The notes beneath the pieces are model-generated. The model ran no database searches. It saw nothing but the letters and a program-made list of their open reading frames with translations, and was not told the origin of the DNA. The translations under genes and the position numbers were made by a program. From UBA1081 sp964613045 (GTDB lineage: Bacteria > Bacillota > Clostridia > Oscillospirales > Acutalibacteraceae), in the NCBI GenBank assembly GCA_964613045.1, contig CAZTFS010000055.1, positions 1 to 15,277 of the forward strand: a stretch of 15,277 bases of DNA, in the 5' to 3' direction. Positions 1-7,044 of the stretch are shown here, in pieces (within the stretch, counting starts at the first letter, position 1; each line of letters opens with the position of its first letter).

Positions 1-72
<72 letters not shown>

Positions 73-78
73 AATTGC

Positions 79-155
79 TGGCGACCCGGAACGGGCTCGA
101 ACCGTCGACCTCTAGCGTGACAGGCTAGCGTTCTAACCAGCTGAACTACCGGGCC
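79..155 (-). tRNA. tRNA-Asp (anticodon GTC) with encoded CCA
   Basis: Minus-strand cloverleaf: acceptor GGCCCGG/CCGGGTC (one G-U pair), D arm GTTC...GAAC, anticodon stem CTAGC/GCTAG with loop CTGTCAC, T arm with TTCGAGC loop, discriminator G, then an encoded CCA (79-81). The anticodon GTC reads both Asp codons. It is the first gene of a two-tRNA transcript with tRNA-Thr; the near-perfect promoter at 172-200 lies just upstream. Confidence 0.97.
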
Positions 156-171
156 AAATTGCAACATTGAT

Positions 172-200
172 ATTATACACACGACTTATTACTTTGTCAA
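172..200 (-). promoter_or_regulatory. Sigma-A promoter of the tRNA-Asp/tRNA-Thr operon
   Basis: The minus strand shows TTGACA (195-200), a 17-bp spacer and TATAAT (172-177), an exact match to the vegetative consensus. Transcription would start close to the 5' end of tRNA-Asp. Such strong promoters are usual for stable RNA operons. Confidence 0.9.
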
Positions 201-210
201 GAGAAAACTT

Positions 211-247
211 AAAAAAAATCACGATCCGAAAAACAGATCATGATTTT
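211..247 (-). terminator. Intrinsic terminator of the aldo/keto reductase gene
   Basis: A 12-bp inverted repeat with one mismatch (215-226 with 236-247, 9-nt loop) is followed on the minus strand by an uninterrupted run of eight T. It lies 15 nt past the stop codon of the reductase gene and insulates it from the tRNA promoter. Confidence 0.85.
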
Positions 248-261
248 AATATTATTAAATA

Positions 262-1185
262 TCAAGGCAAAATATTGCCCGCACTCATATATATTCCGTA
301 CCAATCATCCCTGTCAAGAGTAATATCTGCGGCTTTAAGGCAATCCAACATTCTGTCCTTTTTCAGTGTACCTGTAAGCGGCTGCATCTTTGCAGGATGG
401 CTGAGTATCCATGACATAACGATCGTAGTTTTTGATACTCCGTACTTATCAGCGATCTCTTTGAGCTTTGCATTAAGCTCGGGATAATCGGGACTGTCCA
501 TAAATGTGCCTGCGGAAAATCCGTGCTGGAACGGAGACCATGCCTGAACGGTAATTTTATTCATACGGCAATATTCTATTATTCCTGCTCCCCTGTCAAC
601 AGCTGAGTCATTGAACATATTCACATTAAGTCCTGCCTGAACCATCGGACAATGAGCAATGCTGAACTGCATCTGATTTGACACGATGGGCACGTTAAGA
701 TTACGCCTTAAATACTCCATCTGCCAGATATTTTCATTTGAAACACCGAAATTACGTACTTTTCCGTTTGATCTGAGTATATCAAAAGCTTCGCATACTT
801 CTTCAGGCTCAAACATCGTATCTGGTCTGTGCAAAAGCAATACATCAAGATAATCAGTTTTCAGTCTTTTTAAACTTCCGTCTACTGATTCAAGAATGTG
901 CTTTTTTGAAAAGTCAAATCTTTTATTCGGAACAATTCCGCATTTTGACTGGATCATCATCTTTTCTCTGAGAGAATCATTCATTCCTATCGCTTCGGAA
1001 AAGATCTTTTCAGCTTCTCCGCCGCCGTAAATATCTGCATGATCGAAGAAATTTGCACCGTTTTCCATAGCAGTGCGTATAAAATCTTCAGCCGTTTTTA
1101 AATCCGTATTTCTGTTCAATCTCCAGAAGCCCACGGCAATAACGGGTACCTCCAGATCAGAAACACCGAGTTTCATTTTTCTCAT
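262..1185 (-). CDS. Aldo/keto reductase family protein (YdhF-like)
   Basis: This 307-residue protein is a soluble NAD(P)H-dependent oxidoreductase of the aldo/keto reductase superfamily, expected to fold as a TIM barrel; its substrate cannot be read from sequence. The catalytic tetrad is complete: Asp48 and Tyr53 in DHADIYGGG, Lys81 in SKCG and His119 in LLLHRPD. The early GFWRLN and the DHADIYGG and LLHRPD motifs resemble the E. coli YdhF group. An asparagine/glutamine motif (VSNQM) and a C-terminal cofactor-binding segment (PLTGTLKKDR) are also in place, and the length is normal. The ATG at 1185 is preceded by AGGTG at a 7-nt spacing. The gene lies 64 nt downstream of the membrane protein gene on the same strand with no terminator between, so read-through is plausible. 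A terminator follows at 211-247. Confidence 0.93.
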   Translation of the reverse strand: MRKMKLGVSDLEVPVIAVGFWRLNRNTDLKTAEDFIRTAMENGANFFDHADIYGGGEAEKIFSEAIGMNDSLREKMMIQSKCGIVPNKRFDFSKKHILESVDGSLKRLKTDYLDVLLLHRPDTMFEPEEVCEAFDILRSNGKVRNFGVSNENIWQMEYLRRNLNVPIVSNQMQFSIAHCPMVQAGLNVNMFNDSAVDRGAGIIEYCRMNKITVQAWSPFQHGFSAGTFMDSPDYPELNAKLKEIADKYGVSKTTIVMSWILSHPAKMQPLTGTLKKDRMLDCLKAADITLDRDDWYGIYMSAGNILP

Positions 1186-1249
1186 ACACAGTCACCTGAT
1201 TTCCGGAATTAATTTTTGTTTTTCTTACTATATATTTATTATGGACAAA

Positions 1250-2533
1250 TCAGAATACATAATACGTATAAATATTATTAGTCGTACTTGTTGAGCCGAA
1301 CATTGCACTTGTGACGATAACCTGTCCGTTAACAATAACGGGATTTACAAAGTATCTGCATATTTCATTCTTATATGAAGCAGATACTGCTCCTGTTTCG
1401 GCAGATGCAACCAACATTACTGCATAGGCATTATCCGAATAACCTCTGAGCATTAAAGTATCCTCGTCAATCTCAAACATATCGGCTTTGAAATTATCAT
1501 AGCCTGTTGTTATGCTGATCTCCTTGTCATCATCAATAGAATAAAGGACATTCTGGCTGATAATATAAATATAATCGTCGCAAACGAGTATATCATTACG
1601 CTTAACATTATCAAATGTTTTTACAACTGTTGTATCACCGCTTGATTCATTAAGTATTTCGATAACAACATTTGCATTATCATCAACAGTGATATACATA
1701 ATGCCGTCATCAGTGTATTCAGCCCAATTGCCGAGGATATCGGTCGCAAGACGGATATTATCAGTATTGTTGCCGCTGCCGCCGCTTCTGAACAGGTCAA
1801 CTGTAGTGTCTGCCTCAGAATAGAATCTGCCGGAAAGGAACAGCTGATGATCAACAGAGCCGTCTACAACCTTATCTGAAATAACAAAATAGTCATTTCT
1901 CTTAGCTCCGTTCATGCCGATCGTCCTGCTTGCTTCGGCAAGCGATCTTGATGCGGAGGAATCGGCATATTTAAAGATAAATGATTCCTCATATACTTTG
2001 TCATCTGAGTAAAAATCGTCCTCAGTAGTGTCAATAAGAAGAAGACAGCTTGTAGAATATGCTGAGGTATAATCTTCACCGTAATTTCTCAGATAGAAAA
2101 ATACATACGGATTTAAAGTATATGCCCCGTCGGTTGAAGTATAAAGACCGTATCCGCATATTTTTCCGTCTTCATTAAGATATGTTATATCTGCAGAAAT
2201 ATTTTCTTCACTGAGAGTAACAGTTGCAGTATATGTACCGCTTGCATCGATCTGCGTAAAGCTGTTGTTCTCAAAACGATAGAAAAGAACCTCTCCGTCC
2301 ATAGACATAGTGTAGAAGATATCATCTATCGGCGTACTGAGATAAGGTGATGTACTCGTACCTGTTGCCTTACTGCTTATATTTTCATAGTAATTTGATA
2401 TGTCTGCATCAGTTGTAAGCTCTTCTCCACCCACATTGCTGAAGTCGATAATTCCGCTGAACACAAGAACTGCAAACACACAGACCACTGCAAGAACAGC
2501 AAGTACTATCGTTAATTTCTTTTTGTTATCCAT
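1250..2533 (-). CDS. Membrane-anchored protein of unknown function
   Basis: I do not recognise this 427-residue protein. It starts with a short basic segment (MDNKKK) and one hydrophobic span at about residues 7-27, so it is probably an N-in membrane anchor or an uncleaved signal, with about 400 residues outside the cell. The exported part is rich in short beta-type segments, acidic residues, Ser/Thr and aromatics; sections such as ILVCDDYIYIISQNVLYSI look like blades of a beta-propeller (DUF5050-like), but no signature confirms that. The start at 2533 is chosen because GGAGGT (2541-2546) lies 7 nt upstream and because a consensus promoter at 2562-2590 lies inside the longer frame that would begin at 2656. 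It is divergent from the GH25 gene. Confidence 0.8.
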   Translation of the reverse strand: MDNKKKLTIVLAVLAVVCVFAVLVFSGIIDFSNVGGEELTTDADISNYYENISSKATGTSTSPYLSTPIDDIFYTMSMDGEVLFYRFENNSFTQIDASGTYTATVTLSEENISADITYLNEDGKICGYGLYTSTDGAYTLNPYVFFYLRNYGEDYTSAYSTSCLLLIDTTEDDFYSDDKVYEESFIFKYADSSASRSLAEASRTIGMNGAKRNDYFVISDKVVDGSVDHQLFLSGRFYSEADTTVDLFRSGGSGNNTDNIRLATDILGNWAEYTDDGIMYITVDDNANVVIEILNESSGDTTVVKTFDNVKRNDILVCDDYIYIISQNVLYSIDDDKEISITTGYDNFKADMFEIDEDTLMLRGYSDNAYAVMLVASAETGAVSASYKNEICRYFVNPVIVNGQVIVTSAMFGSTSTTNNIYTYYVF

Positions 2534-2561
2534 AAATAAAACCTCCGTGCTTATTAGTTTT

Positions 2562-2590
2562 ATTATAATCCAAAAGAGTTTTACTGTCAA
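2562..2590 (-). promoter_or_regulatory. Sigma-A promoter of the membrane-anchored protein gene
   Basis: The minus strand carries TTGACA (2585-2590), 17 bp, TATAAT (2562-2567), a perfect consensus. The predicted transcript starts near 2555, leaving a short leader that holds the GGAGGT site. It rules out the longer start at 2656. Confidence 0.9.
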
Positions 2591-2627
2591 TACAAATAAA
2601 CTTAAGAGAATCTTTATATTTTTCCTG

Positions 2628-2656
2628 TTGAAACGTGAAATCCAAAATGTTATCAT
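2628..2656 (+). promoter_or_regulatory. Sigma-A promoter of the GH25 gene
   Basis: TTGAAA (2628-2633), 17 bp, TATCAT (2651-2656), about 33 nt upstream of the GH25 start. It is divergent from the promoter at 2562-2590; the -35 boxes are 37 bp apart. Confidence 0.7.
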
Positions 2657-2689
2657 ATATTAGAGAATATCGACCGAAAGGAGCATATT

Positions 2690-3559
2690 ATGAATTTAAA
2701 AGACAGAAAATTTATTCCGTATTATATAGCTGCTGCCGTAATTATAATTCTTGCAGTAATTTTAGTTGTGATCATAGGTGATCAGAGCATTGACAATGAG
2801 CCTGACGAATCAACAGTTCCCGAAACTTCAACACTGTTAATGAACGGAGATGTACCATATTACGAGAATATCCCTGCAAGCACCTATGATCCGGCTTCAT
2901 TTGTTTACGATGAAAACGGCAGAATATTTTACAATGATAAAAATGTGAAGTATCTTACAGGAATTGATGTTTCCGCACATCAAGGCAATATTGATTGGAA
3001 TGATGTGGCTGATGACGGAATTGATTTTGCAATACTTCGTGTAGGCTACAGAGGTTACGGAGCTGCCGGCAATATTAAAGAGGATGATATGTTCAGAAAA
3101 AACGCATCTGCCGCACTTAAAGCAGGCTTAAAAATCGGCGTTTACTTTTATTCACAGGCAATATCAGCCGAAGAAGCTGTTGAGGAAGCTGAATTTGTTA
3201 TTGACACTATAAGCGGGTTTGATATCGAATATCCCGTCGTTTTTGACTGGGAAAACGAGCCTGACATAGGAATGCGAACAGATAATCTTTCAGGTGATAT
3301 AATTACTCAGTGTGCTGTCAGCTTCTGTGAAAAGGTCAAGGCTGCAGGTTATACTCCTGCGGTATATTTCAATCTAACAGATGCTTATGTCCGATATGAT
3401 CTTGACAAGATCAGTGACTATGCTTTCTGGTACGCTCAGCACGAAGGCTCATCGCCGCTGTTTTATTATCAGTACGGAATATGGCAATACACAAATTCAG
3501 GTAAAGTTGACGGAATCAGCGGAAATGTAGATATAAATATATGTTTTGAAGAGTACTAA
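2690..3559 (+). CDS. Membrane-anchored GH25 lysozyme (muramidase)
   Basis: This 289-residue protein is a glycoside hydrolase family 25 enzyme, which cuts the beta-1,4 bond between N-acetylmuramic acid and N-acetylglucosamine in peptidoglycan. Residues about 9-29 form one hydrophobic span without a clear cleavage site, so it is probably held on the outer membrane face. A linker (30-88) precedes the GH25 domain, about 89-289. The family signature is clear: GIDVSAHQG with Asp93, VFDWENE with Asp186 and Glu188 as the DxE catalytic pair, GIWQY, and Asp281 in the C-terminal VDIN motif. GAAAGGAG (2676-2683) sits 6 nt before the ATG. It faces the convergent M23 peptidase gene; both act on the wall. 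Whether it works in growth, daughter-cell separation or defence cannot be told. Confidence 0.95.
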   Translation: MNLKDRKFIPYYIAAAVIIILAVILVVIIGDQSIDNEPDESTVPETSTLLMNGDVPYYENIPASTYDPASFVYDENGRIFYNDKNVKYLTGIDVSAHQGNIDWNDVADDGIDFAILRVGYRGYGAAGNIKEDDMFRKNASAALKAGLKIGVYFYSQAISAEEAVEEAEFVIDTISGFDIEYPVVFDWENEPDIGMRTDNLSGDIITQCAVSFCEKVKAAGYTPAVYFNLTDAYVRYDLDKISDYAFWYAQHEGSSPLFYYQYGIWQYTNSGKVDGISGNVDINICFEEY

Positions 3560-3571
3560 ACAAAATCACAC

Positions 3572-3614
3572 AAAAAAGCAGCTTGCTAAGGTATGACTCC
3601 TCTGCAGGCTGCTT
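3572..3614 (-). terminator. Intrinsic terminator of the M23 peptidase gene
   Basis: AAGCAGCTTGC (3576-3586) pairs with GCAGGCTGCTT (3604-3614) through 11 bp with one G-T pair. On the minus strand the stem is followed by six T in the region 3572-3577. In the plus direction only TTATTAT follows, so it may also slow GH25 transcripts from the other side. Confidence 0.8.
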
Positions 3615-3618
3615 ATTA

Positions 3619-5370
3619 TCAGTTTACGATCGCAACACCTGTGTACTGACTGTACACATACGGCAACGGATTGACTCTTGTTCCGTCAAGCCATACCTCA
3701 AAATGAAGGTGGTAACCCGTTGAATTACCTGTTGTACCGATAGCGGACAGTTGCTGTCCAGCTTTAACATAATCACCAACGTTGACACGGAAAGACCCTT
3801 GAAGAGCATGTGCATAGCCTGTTATAACTCCGTCACCGTGGTCAACTCTTATATAATACCCCCAGCTGTAATGATAGGTTGCAAGAACAACGACACCGTC
3901 CGCAACAGAAACAATACGTCTTCCCTTACAAGATCCGTTGTTTGAAGAAACAATATCAATACCGTAATGAGCTTTAGAGGGATTATACGCCTGTGACAGC
4001 CAGAAACAGCTGTCAGGTGCAGGCCATACGAATGTACCGCCCTGATCCCTTGTTAATCTCGGGGAAGATGAACCTGCAGTACCGGCAACACCCATTGTAC
4101 CTATTTTTATAAGCTCGTTAACAGGGTCATTTGCATTATATCTTGCCAGCTCGCTTTTTCTTGAAACAAGCTCACCGTCAACATACGTATCGGTATAAGA
4201 CACAACATCTCTGCCCGGAACACCCTCAACAATGGTCAGAGTCGTGCCCACAAAAAGATTATTATCGTACTGCAGAATTGAATCATAATCAGTAGTTTCA
4301 ACTGCCGTGTATGTTCGTGTCGCTTTTATGCTCATGTTTTTTTTGCCTTGCTTTATAAGAAGAACCGAACCTTCCGGAAGATAACCCGTATTCAGATCCT
4401 CATTAAGCATTAAAAGCTCGTCTTTTGTAATAGAATATTCGTTAAGAATATCCTCAATATCTTCATCTGCCGCAACAGTATGTTCAATATGCTCGGTGCT
4501 GTAGCCTGTCAGATAATTATAAAACTGCTCGGCAGTCAGAACATTATCGTTATACGGATAAAGTCCCACCGATGTGGTAAGCTCCGCATCAAAACTGACT
4601 GTACAGTCGGAACCGCCGAATCCATACGTTTCAGCATACTCGCTGAGTATCTGTTCGGTTACACGATTAAATGTGTCCTCACTTTTTACAGCACAAACAT
4701 ACTCACCGTCCACATAAACACCGCAGGCTGTAACTGTATTTTCACTCAAGGTACAGATAATATTGTCTGCAACGGTTTCGGGATCATCAATACCGGCAAC
4801 AGTGGTAAGTGCGACTTTATAAACGGGGACAAATGTGCTCATTTCCGTACCTGTCGCAGAAAAACGCTTCTGAGCCTGCACTTCGGCAGTCTTATAGGAT
4901 TCTTCATCCTTGAGAGTGCCCACACATTCTCCTTCTACATATACGTCCAGTGCAAAGGTCAGATGAGTAAATGCGACATAAAAAGAAACAAAAAATATAA
5001 CAGCAAAAACAGGTATTATACTGCTCAGGACAGCCCTGTTAAATTTTTCATGAACTTTAAAGGATCTTTTAACATAAGAAAGGAACATCTTTATACCGAC
5101 AACCGGTTTTTCTTTAAATTTATCACGAACTTTAGGAGCTGCATTTTTTACTTCACGGAAGAATTGCTTACCTTCACGGAATACGGCTGTAAAATAACGC
5201 TTGAGATGTCTGTAATATGAAAGAAGCAGACCATATATAAACAATCCGATTTTTTTCAGAAATCGGTAAACAGCACCGAAAACGGTTTTGCCCGCAGAAG
5301 CGAAAAAGTGCTTATATCCGTCACCCAACGAATAAATATCGCCGTACAATCCGTCAAAAAAGTGGTTCAT
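3619..5370 (-). CDS. Membrane-anchored LysM-G5-M23 peptidoglycan endopeptidase
   Basis: This 583-residue protein is a zinc metallopeptidase of family M23, cutting peptide cross-bridges of peptidoglycan outside the cell. Order of parts: a basic, aromatic-rich cytoplasmic segment (1-112); one membrane span (about 113-135); a poorly conserved region with two VYV-D/E-GE repeats; a LysM-like domain (295-341) that would bind glycan; a G5-like domain (about 350-406); and the M23 domain (451-571). Metal and catalytic residues are intact: His468 and Asp472 in HYGIDI, His521 in YAHA, and His554/His556 in HLHFEV. Start choice: AAAGGAG lies 8 nt before the ATG at 5370, and the promoter at 5401-5429 lies too close to allow the longer frame from 5412. 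The roughly 110-residue cytoplasmic N terminus is longer than usual and could receive a regulatory signal. Confidence 0.94.
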   Translation of the reverse strand: MNHFFDGLYGDIYSLGDGYKHFFASAGKTVFGAVYRFLKKIGLFIYGLLLSYYRHLKRYFTAVFREGKQFFREVKNAAPKVRDKFKEKPVVGIKMFLSYVKRSFKVHEKFNRAVLSSIIPVFAVIFFVSFYVAFTHLTFALDVYVEGECVGTLKDEESYKTAEVQAQKRFSATGTEMSTFVPVYKVALTTVAGIDDPETVADNIICTLSENTVTACGVYVDGEYVCAVKSEDTFNRVTEQILSEYAETYGFGGSDCTVSFDAELTTSVGLYPYNDNVLTAEQFYNYLTGYSTEHIEHTVAADEDIEDILNEYSITKDELLMLNEDLNTGYLPEGSVLLIKQGKKNMSIKATRTYTAVETTDYDSILQYDNNLFVGTTLTIVEGVPGRDVVSYTDTYVDGELVSRKSELARYNANDPVNELIKIGTMGVAGTAGSSSPRLTRDQGGTFVWPAPDSCFWLSQAYNPSKAHYGIDIVSSNNGSCKGRRIVSVADGVVVLATYHYSWGYYIRVDHGDGVITGYAHALQGSFRVNVGDYVKAGQQLSAIGTTGNSTGYHLHFEVWLDGTRVNPLPYVYSQYTGVAIVN

Positions 5371-5400
5371 TCTGTCAGCTCCTTTCCTATATTCGTATTC

Positions 5401-5429
5401 ATTATACAACATTTAATACCGTTTTTCAA
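5401..5429 (-). promoter_or_regulatory. Sigma-A promoter of the M23 peptidase gene
   Basis: TTGAAA (5424-5429), 17 bp, TATAAT (5401-5406) on the minus strand. It places the transcript start near 5393 and so decides for the start codon at 5370. Confidence 0.88.
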
Positions 5430-5470
5430 GCGGTAAGAAAAACCTTGCAAGACAAAAAGAAAAAGACAAA

Positions 5471-5506
5471 AATTCCCGATAATGCTGACGCATATCGGGA
5501 TTTTTT
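5471..5506 (-). terminator. Intrinsic terminator of the PP2C-like gene, probably bidirectional
   Basis: TCCCGATA (5474-5481) and TATCGGGA (5493-5500) form a perfect 8-bp stem with an 11-nt loop. T runs follow on both strands (ATTTTTG on minus, TTTTTT on plus). It lies about 85 nt beyond the stop codon of the PP2C-like gene and upstream of the M23 promoter. Confidence 0.85.
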
Positions 5507-5588
5507 AACGCATTATTGTGCCAAAAGTTCATATTTCAGAGAAATACTTCCTTGCGGGCAACGGGCAAACTGCCGCCGTGACTATATC

Positions 5589-6965
5589 TTATGCTTCTGC
5601 GTCTGCATCGCCCTCATTACCGGCATCTCCCTCATCAGGTGCAGGTTCTGAGTTCTGAGTAGTTGTTTCAGTATTATCTGCAGTTGTAGTTTCTGTATTA
5701 TCCGAAGTTGTTGTTTCGGTGTTATCTGCAGTTGTTGTCTCAGTATTGTCTGCAGTTGTTGTCTCGGTGGACTGAGTTGTAGTCTCGGGAGCATTTGTTG
5801 ACGGAGCACGGGTCGTTGTCTCAGATGTTTTTGTTGTGGTTTCCGAATTATCGGTGGTTGTCGCATTATTAGTCACACCGCCGTTAACATCACCGCCGTA
5901 TTCGGTATCCTTAACTTCTTCCATACCGTTACTTCCGTTAAAATCATCGCCCTCGCTCGTATTGCTTTCAAAATAGACAACAGGCTGATTTGAAACGGAT
6001 TCACCCTCATCAGAATTGCTTGGCTGTGTATGGGTTGACATATAAAGTGCTGCGGTTACGGCAAGAATGATGACGAGTACAGCGATAGGGATAAAGCTGA
6101 GTATTTTCTTTTTAGCAGAGGGACTCTTACCGTTTTCGGGAGTTTCTGCATCAGAAACAGCATCATCATTTTCATGCAATTCAGCTGTGTCTATAGGGGG
6201 CTGAACATCAAATTCAGCAGGATCAACAGGAACATCCTCCTGTGAATCATCAATATCATCTGTAAATGATACCGCAGGAACAGCCGCATAGGTACGCTCG
6301 GTATCAGACTTAAGCTTGACAAGAATGACAGAACAATCCTTACCGCCCGAAACAGCAAGAAGCTTAAACAGGTCACGGATCATAGCCTTGAGATCATTAC
6401 CGGAATCTAAGATTTTTACGATAGCATCATAATCAAGATCCTGCGAAACCTCCTCACCGATAAGAGCGAAGATATCACCGTCTGCTATAGCATCCACAAG
6501 CTGATAGCCCCTGCCGTTATCATCATCGGAAAGAGCTATCTCAAACAGTTCACCATCTGAAAAACGTAACAGATGGCATCCGCCGGACTTTGCTGCTGCA
6601 ACACAGTCATCATAAGCACAAACGATACCCATAGAAAGTCTGCCGTTTTCGATACCGCACTTTTCAACAACAGCATCCATATCATCAAAGAATCTGTTAA
6701 AAACGGATTCGGAATTATACTTATTAAAATTAACATCTTTTACATAATCATTAAAAGCATTTGCCGCACCTGCCGCAAAGCCTTTCTGATTACCTGATGC
6801 GATAACCGAGAAATAAGGCGGTTTTACACTGCCGGCTGCCTTAAAACCCTTATCAGCCTCTTCAGCTGTGATGACCTTACCGTTAAGATTAAAGTTATCA
6901 CCGTTAAATCCTTTTATCAGACGGCTTTTTGTTATTGCAACCGATTCAGCGAGAATTACTGCCAT
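5589..6965 (-). CDS. PP2C-fold protein with degenerate active site, membrane span and Thr/Glu stalk
   Basis: The first 220 or so residues of this 458-residue protein follow the order of PP2C-type Ser/Thr phosphatase motifs: an RxxNED-like segment (NGDNFNLNG, Asp23), an FSV strand where the DGMGG loop should be, a GDS-like strand before FSDGEL, a GDIFALIGEEV segment matching the SDGL motif, and GGKDCSVILV matching the final DN motif (Asp210). Key metal ligands appear changed: the motif-2 Asp is Ser57 and the SDGL Asp is Glu171. It is therefore likely a pseudophosphatase or one with altered metal use. An acidic linker, one membrane span (288-308) and a Thr/Glu/Asp-rich outer tail (about 367-458) follow. 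The ATG at 6965 has AAGG 8 nt upstream; the in-frame GTG at 6974 has no site. It has its own promoter and terminator. Confidence 0.78.
   Translation of the reverse strand: MAVILAESVAITKSRLIKGFNGDNFNLNGKVITAEEADKGFKAAGSVKPPYFSVIASGNQKGFAAGAANAFNDYVKDVNFNKYNSESVFNRFFDDMDAVVEKCGIENGRLSMGIVCAYDDCVAAAKSGGCHLLRFSDGELFEIALSDDDNGRGYQLVDAIADGDIFALIGEEVSQDLDYDAIVKILDSGNDLKAMIRDLFKLLAVSGGKDCSVILVKLKSDTERTYAAVPAVSFTDDIDDSQEDVPVDPAEFDVQPPIDTAELHENDDAVSDAETPENGKSPSAKKKILSFIPIAVLVIILAVTAALYMSTHTQPSNSDEGESVSNQPVVYFESNTSEGDDFNGSNGMEEVKDTEYGGDVNGGVTNNATTTDNSETTTKTSETTTRAPSTNAPETTTQSTETTTADNTETTTADNTETTTSDNTETTTADNTETTTQNSEPAPDEGDAGNEGDADAEA
5658..5768. repeat. 24-bp tandem coding repeat (unit TETTTADN)
   Basis: About 4.6 imperfect copies of a 24-bp unit encode TETTTADN/TETTTSDN (residues 400-436 of the PP2C-like protein), flanked by looser ETTT units to about residue 375. 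Codons vary between copies, so the DNA repeat is older than a recent slippage event. The peptide is of a type often extended and O-glycosylated at cell surfaces; glycosylation here is inference. Confidence 0.85.
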
Positions 6966-6998
6966 AGTATTCACCTTCCCATAAATTCTAACTAATAT

Positions 6999-7027
6999 AT
7001 TTTATCATTAAATTTTTATATAGTCAA
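6999..7027 (-). promoter_or_regulatory. Sigma-A promoter of the PP2C-like gene
   Basis: TTGACT (7022-7027), 17 bp, TAAAAT (6999-7004) on the minus strand, just below the pncB stop codon. No clear terminator separates pncB from this site, so read-through from pncB is also possible. Confidence 0.82.
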
Positions 7028-7044
7028 TATAATTCTCAATAATA

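Noticed and set aside
1250..2656. Longer start at 2656 for the membrane-anchored protein.
   Set aside because: It would place a perfect promoter and the GGAGGT site inside the coding region and add a second, unlikely hydrophobic leader.
4480..5220. 246-codon plus-strand frame opposite the M23 gene.
   Set aside because: It is antisense to a clear peptidase gene, is rich in Cys, Ile and Asn without any domain, and has no ribosome site worth noting.
5552..5576. Short G+C-rich stretch after the PP2C-like stop with GGGCAA repeats as a separate RNA or attachment site.
   Set aside because: Too short, with only a 4-bp hairpin; probably 3' untranslated sequence before the terminator at 5471-5506.
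5658..5768. CRISPR-like array in the 24-bp tandem repeat.
   Set aside because: Units are contiguous without spacers and encode an in-frame Thr/Glu peptide.
6991..7044. Terminator for pncB in the pncB/PP2C-like spacer.
   Set aside because: Only A/T palindromes such as AATAATATTATT are present, with no G+C stem and U tract.
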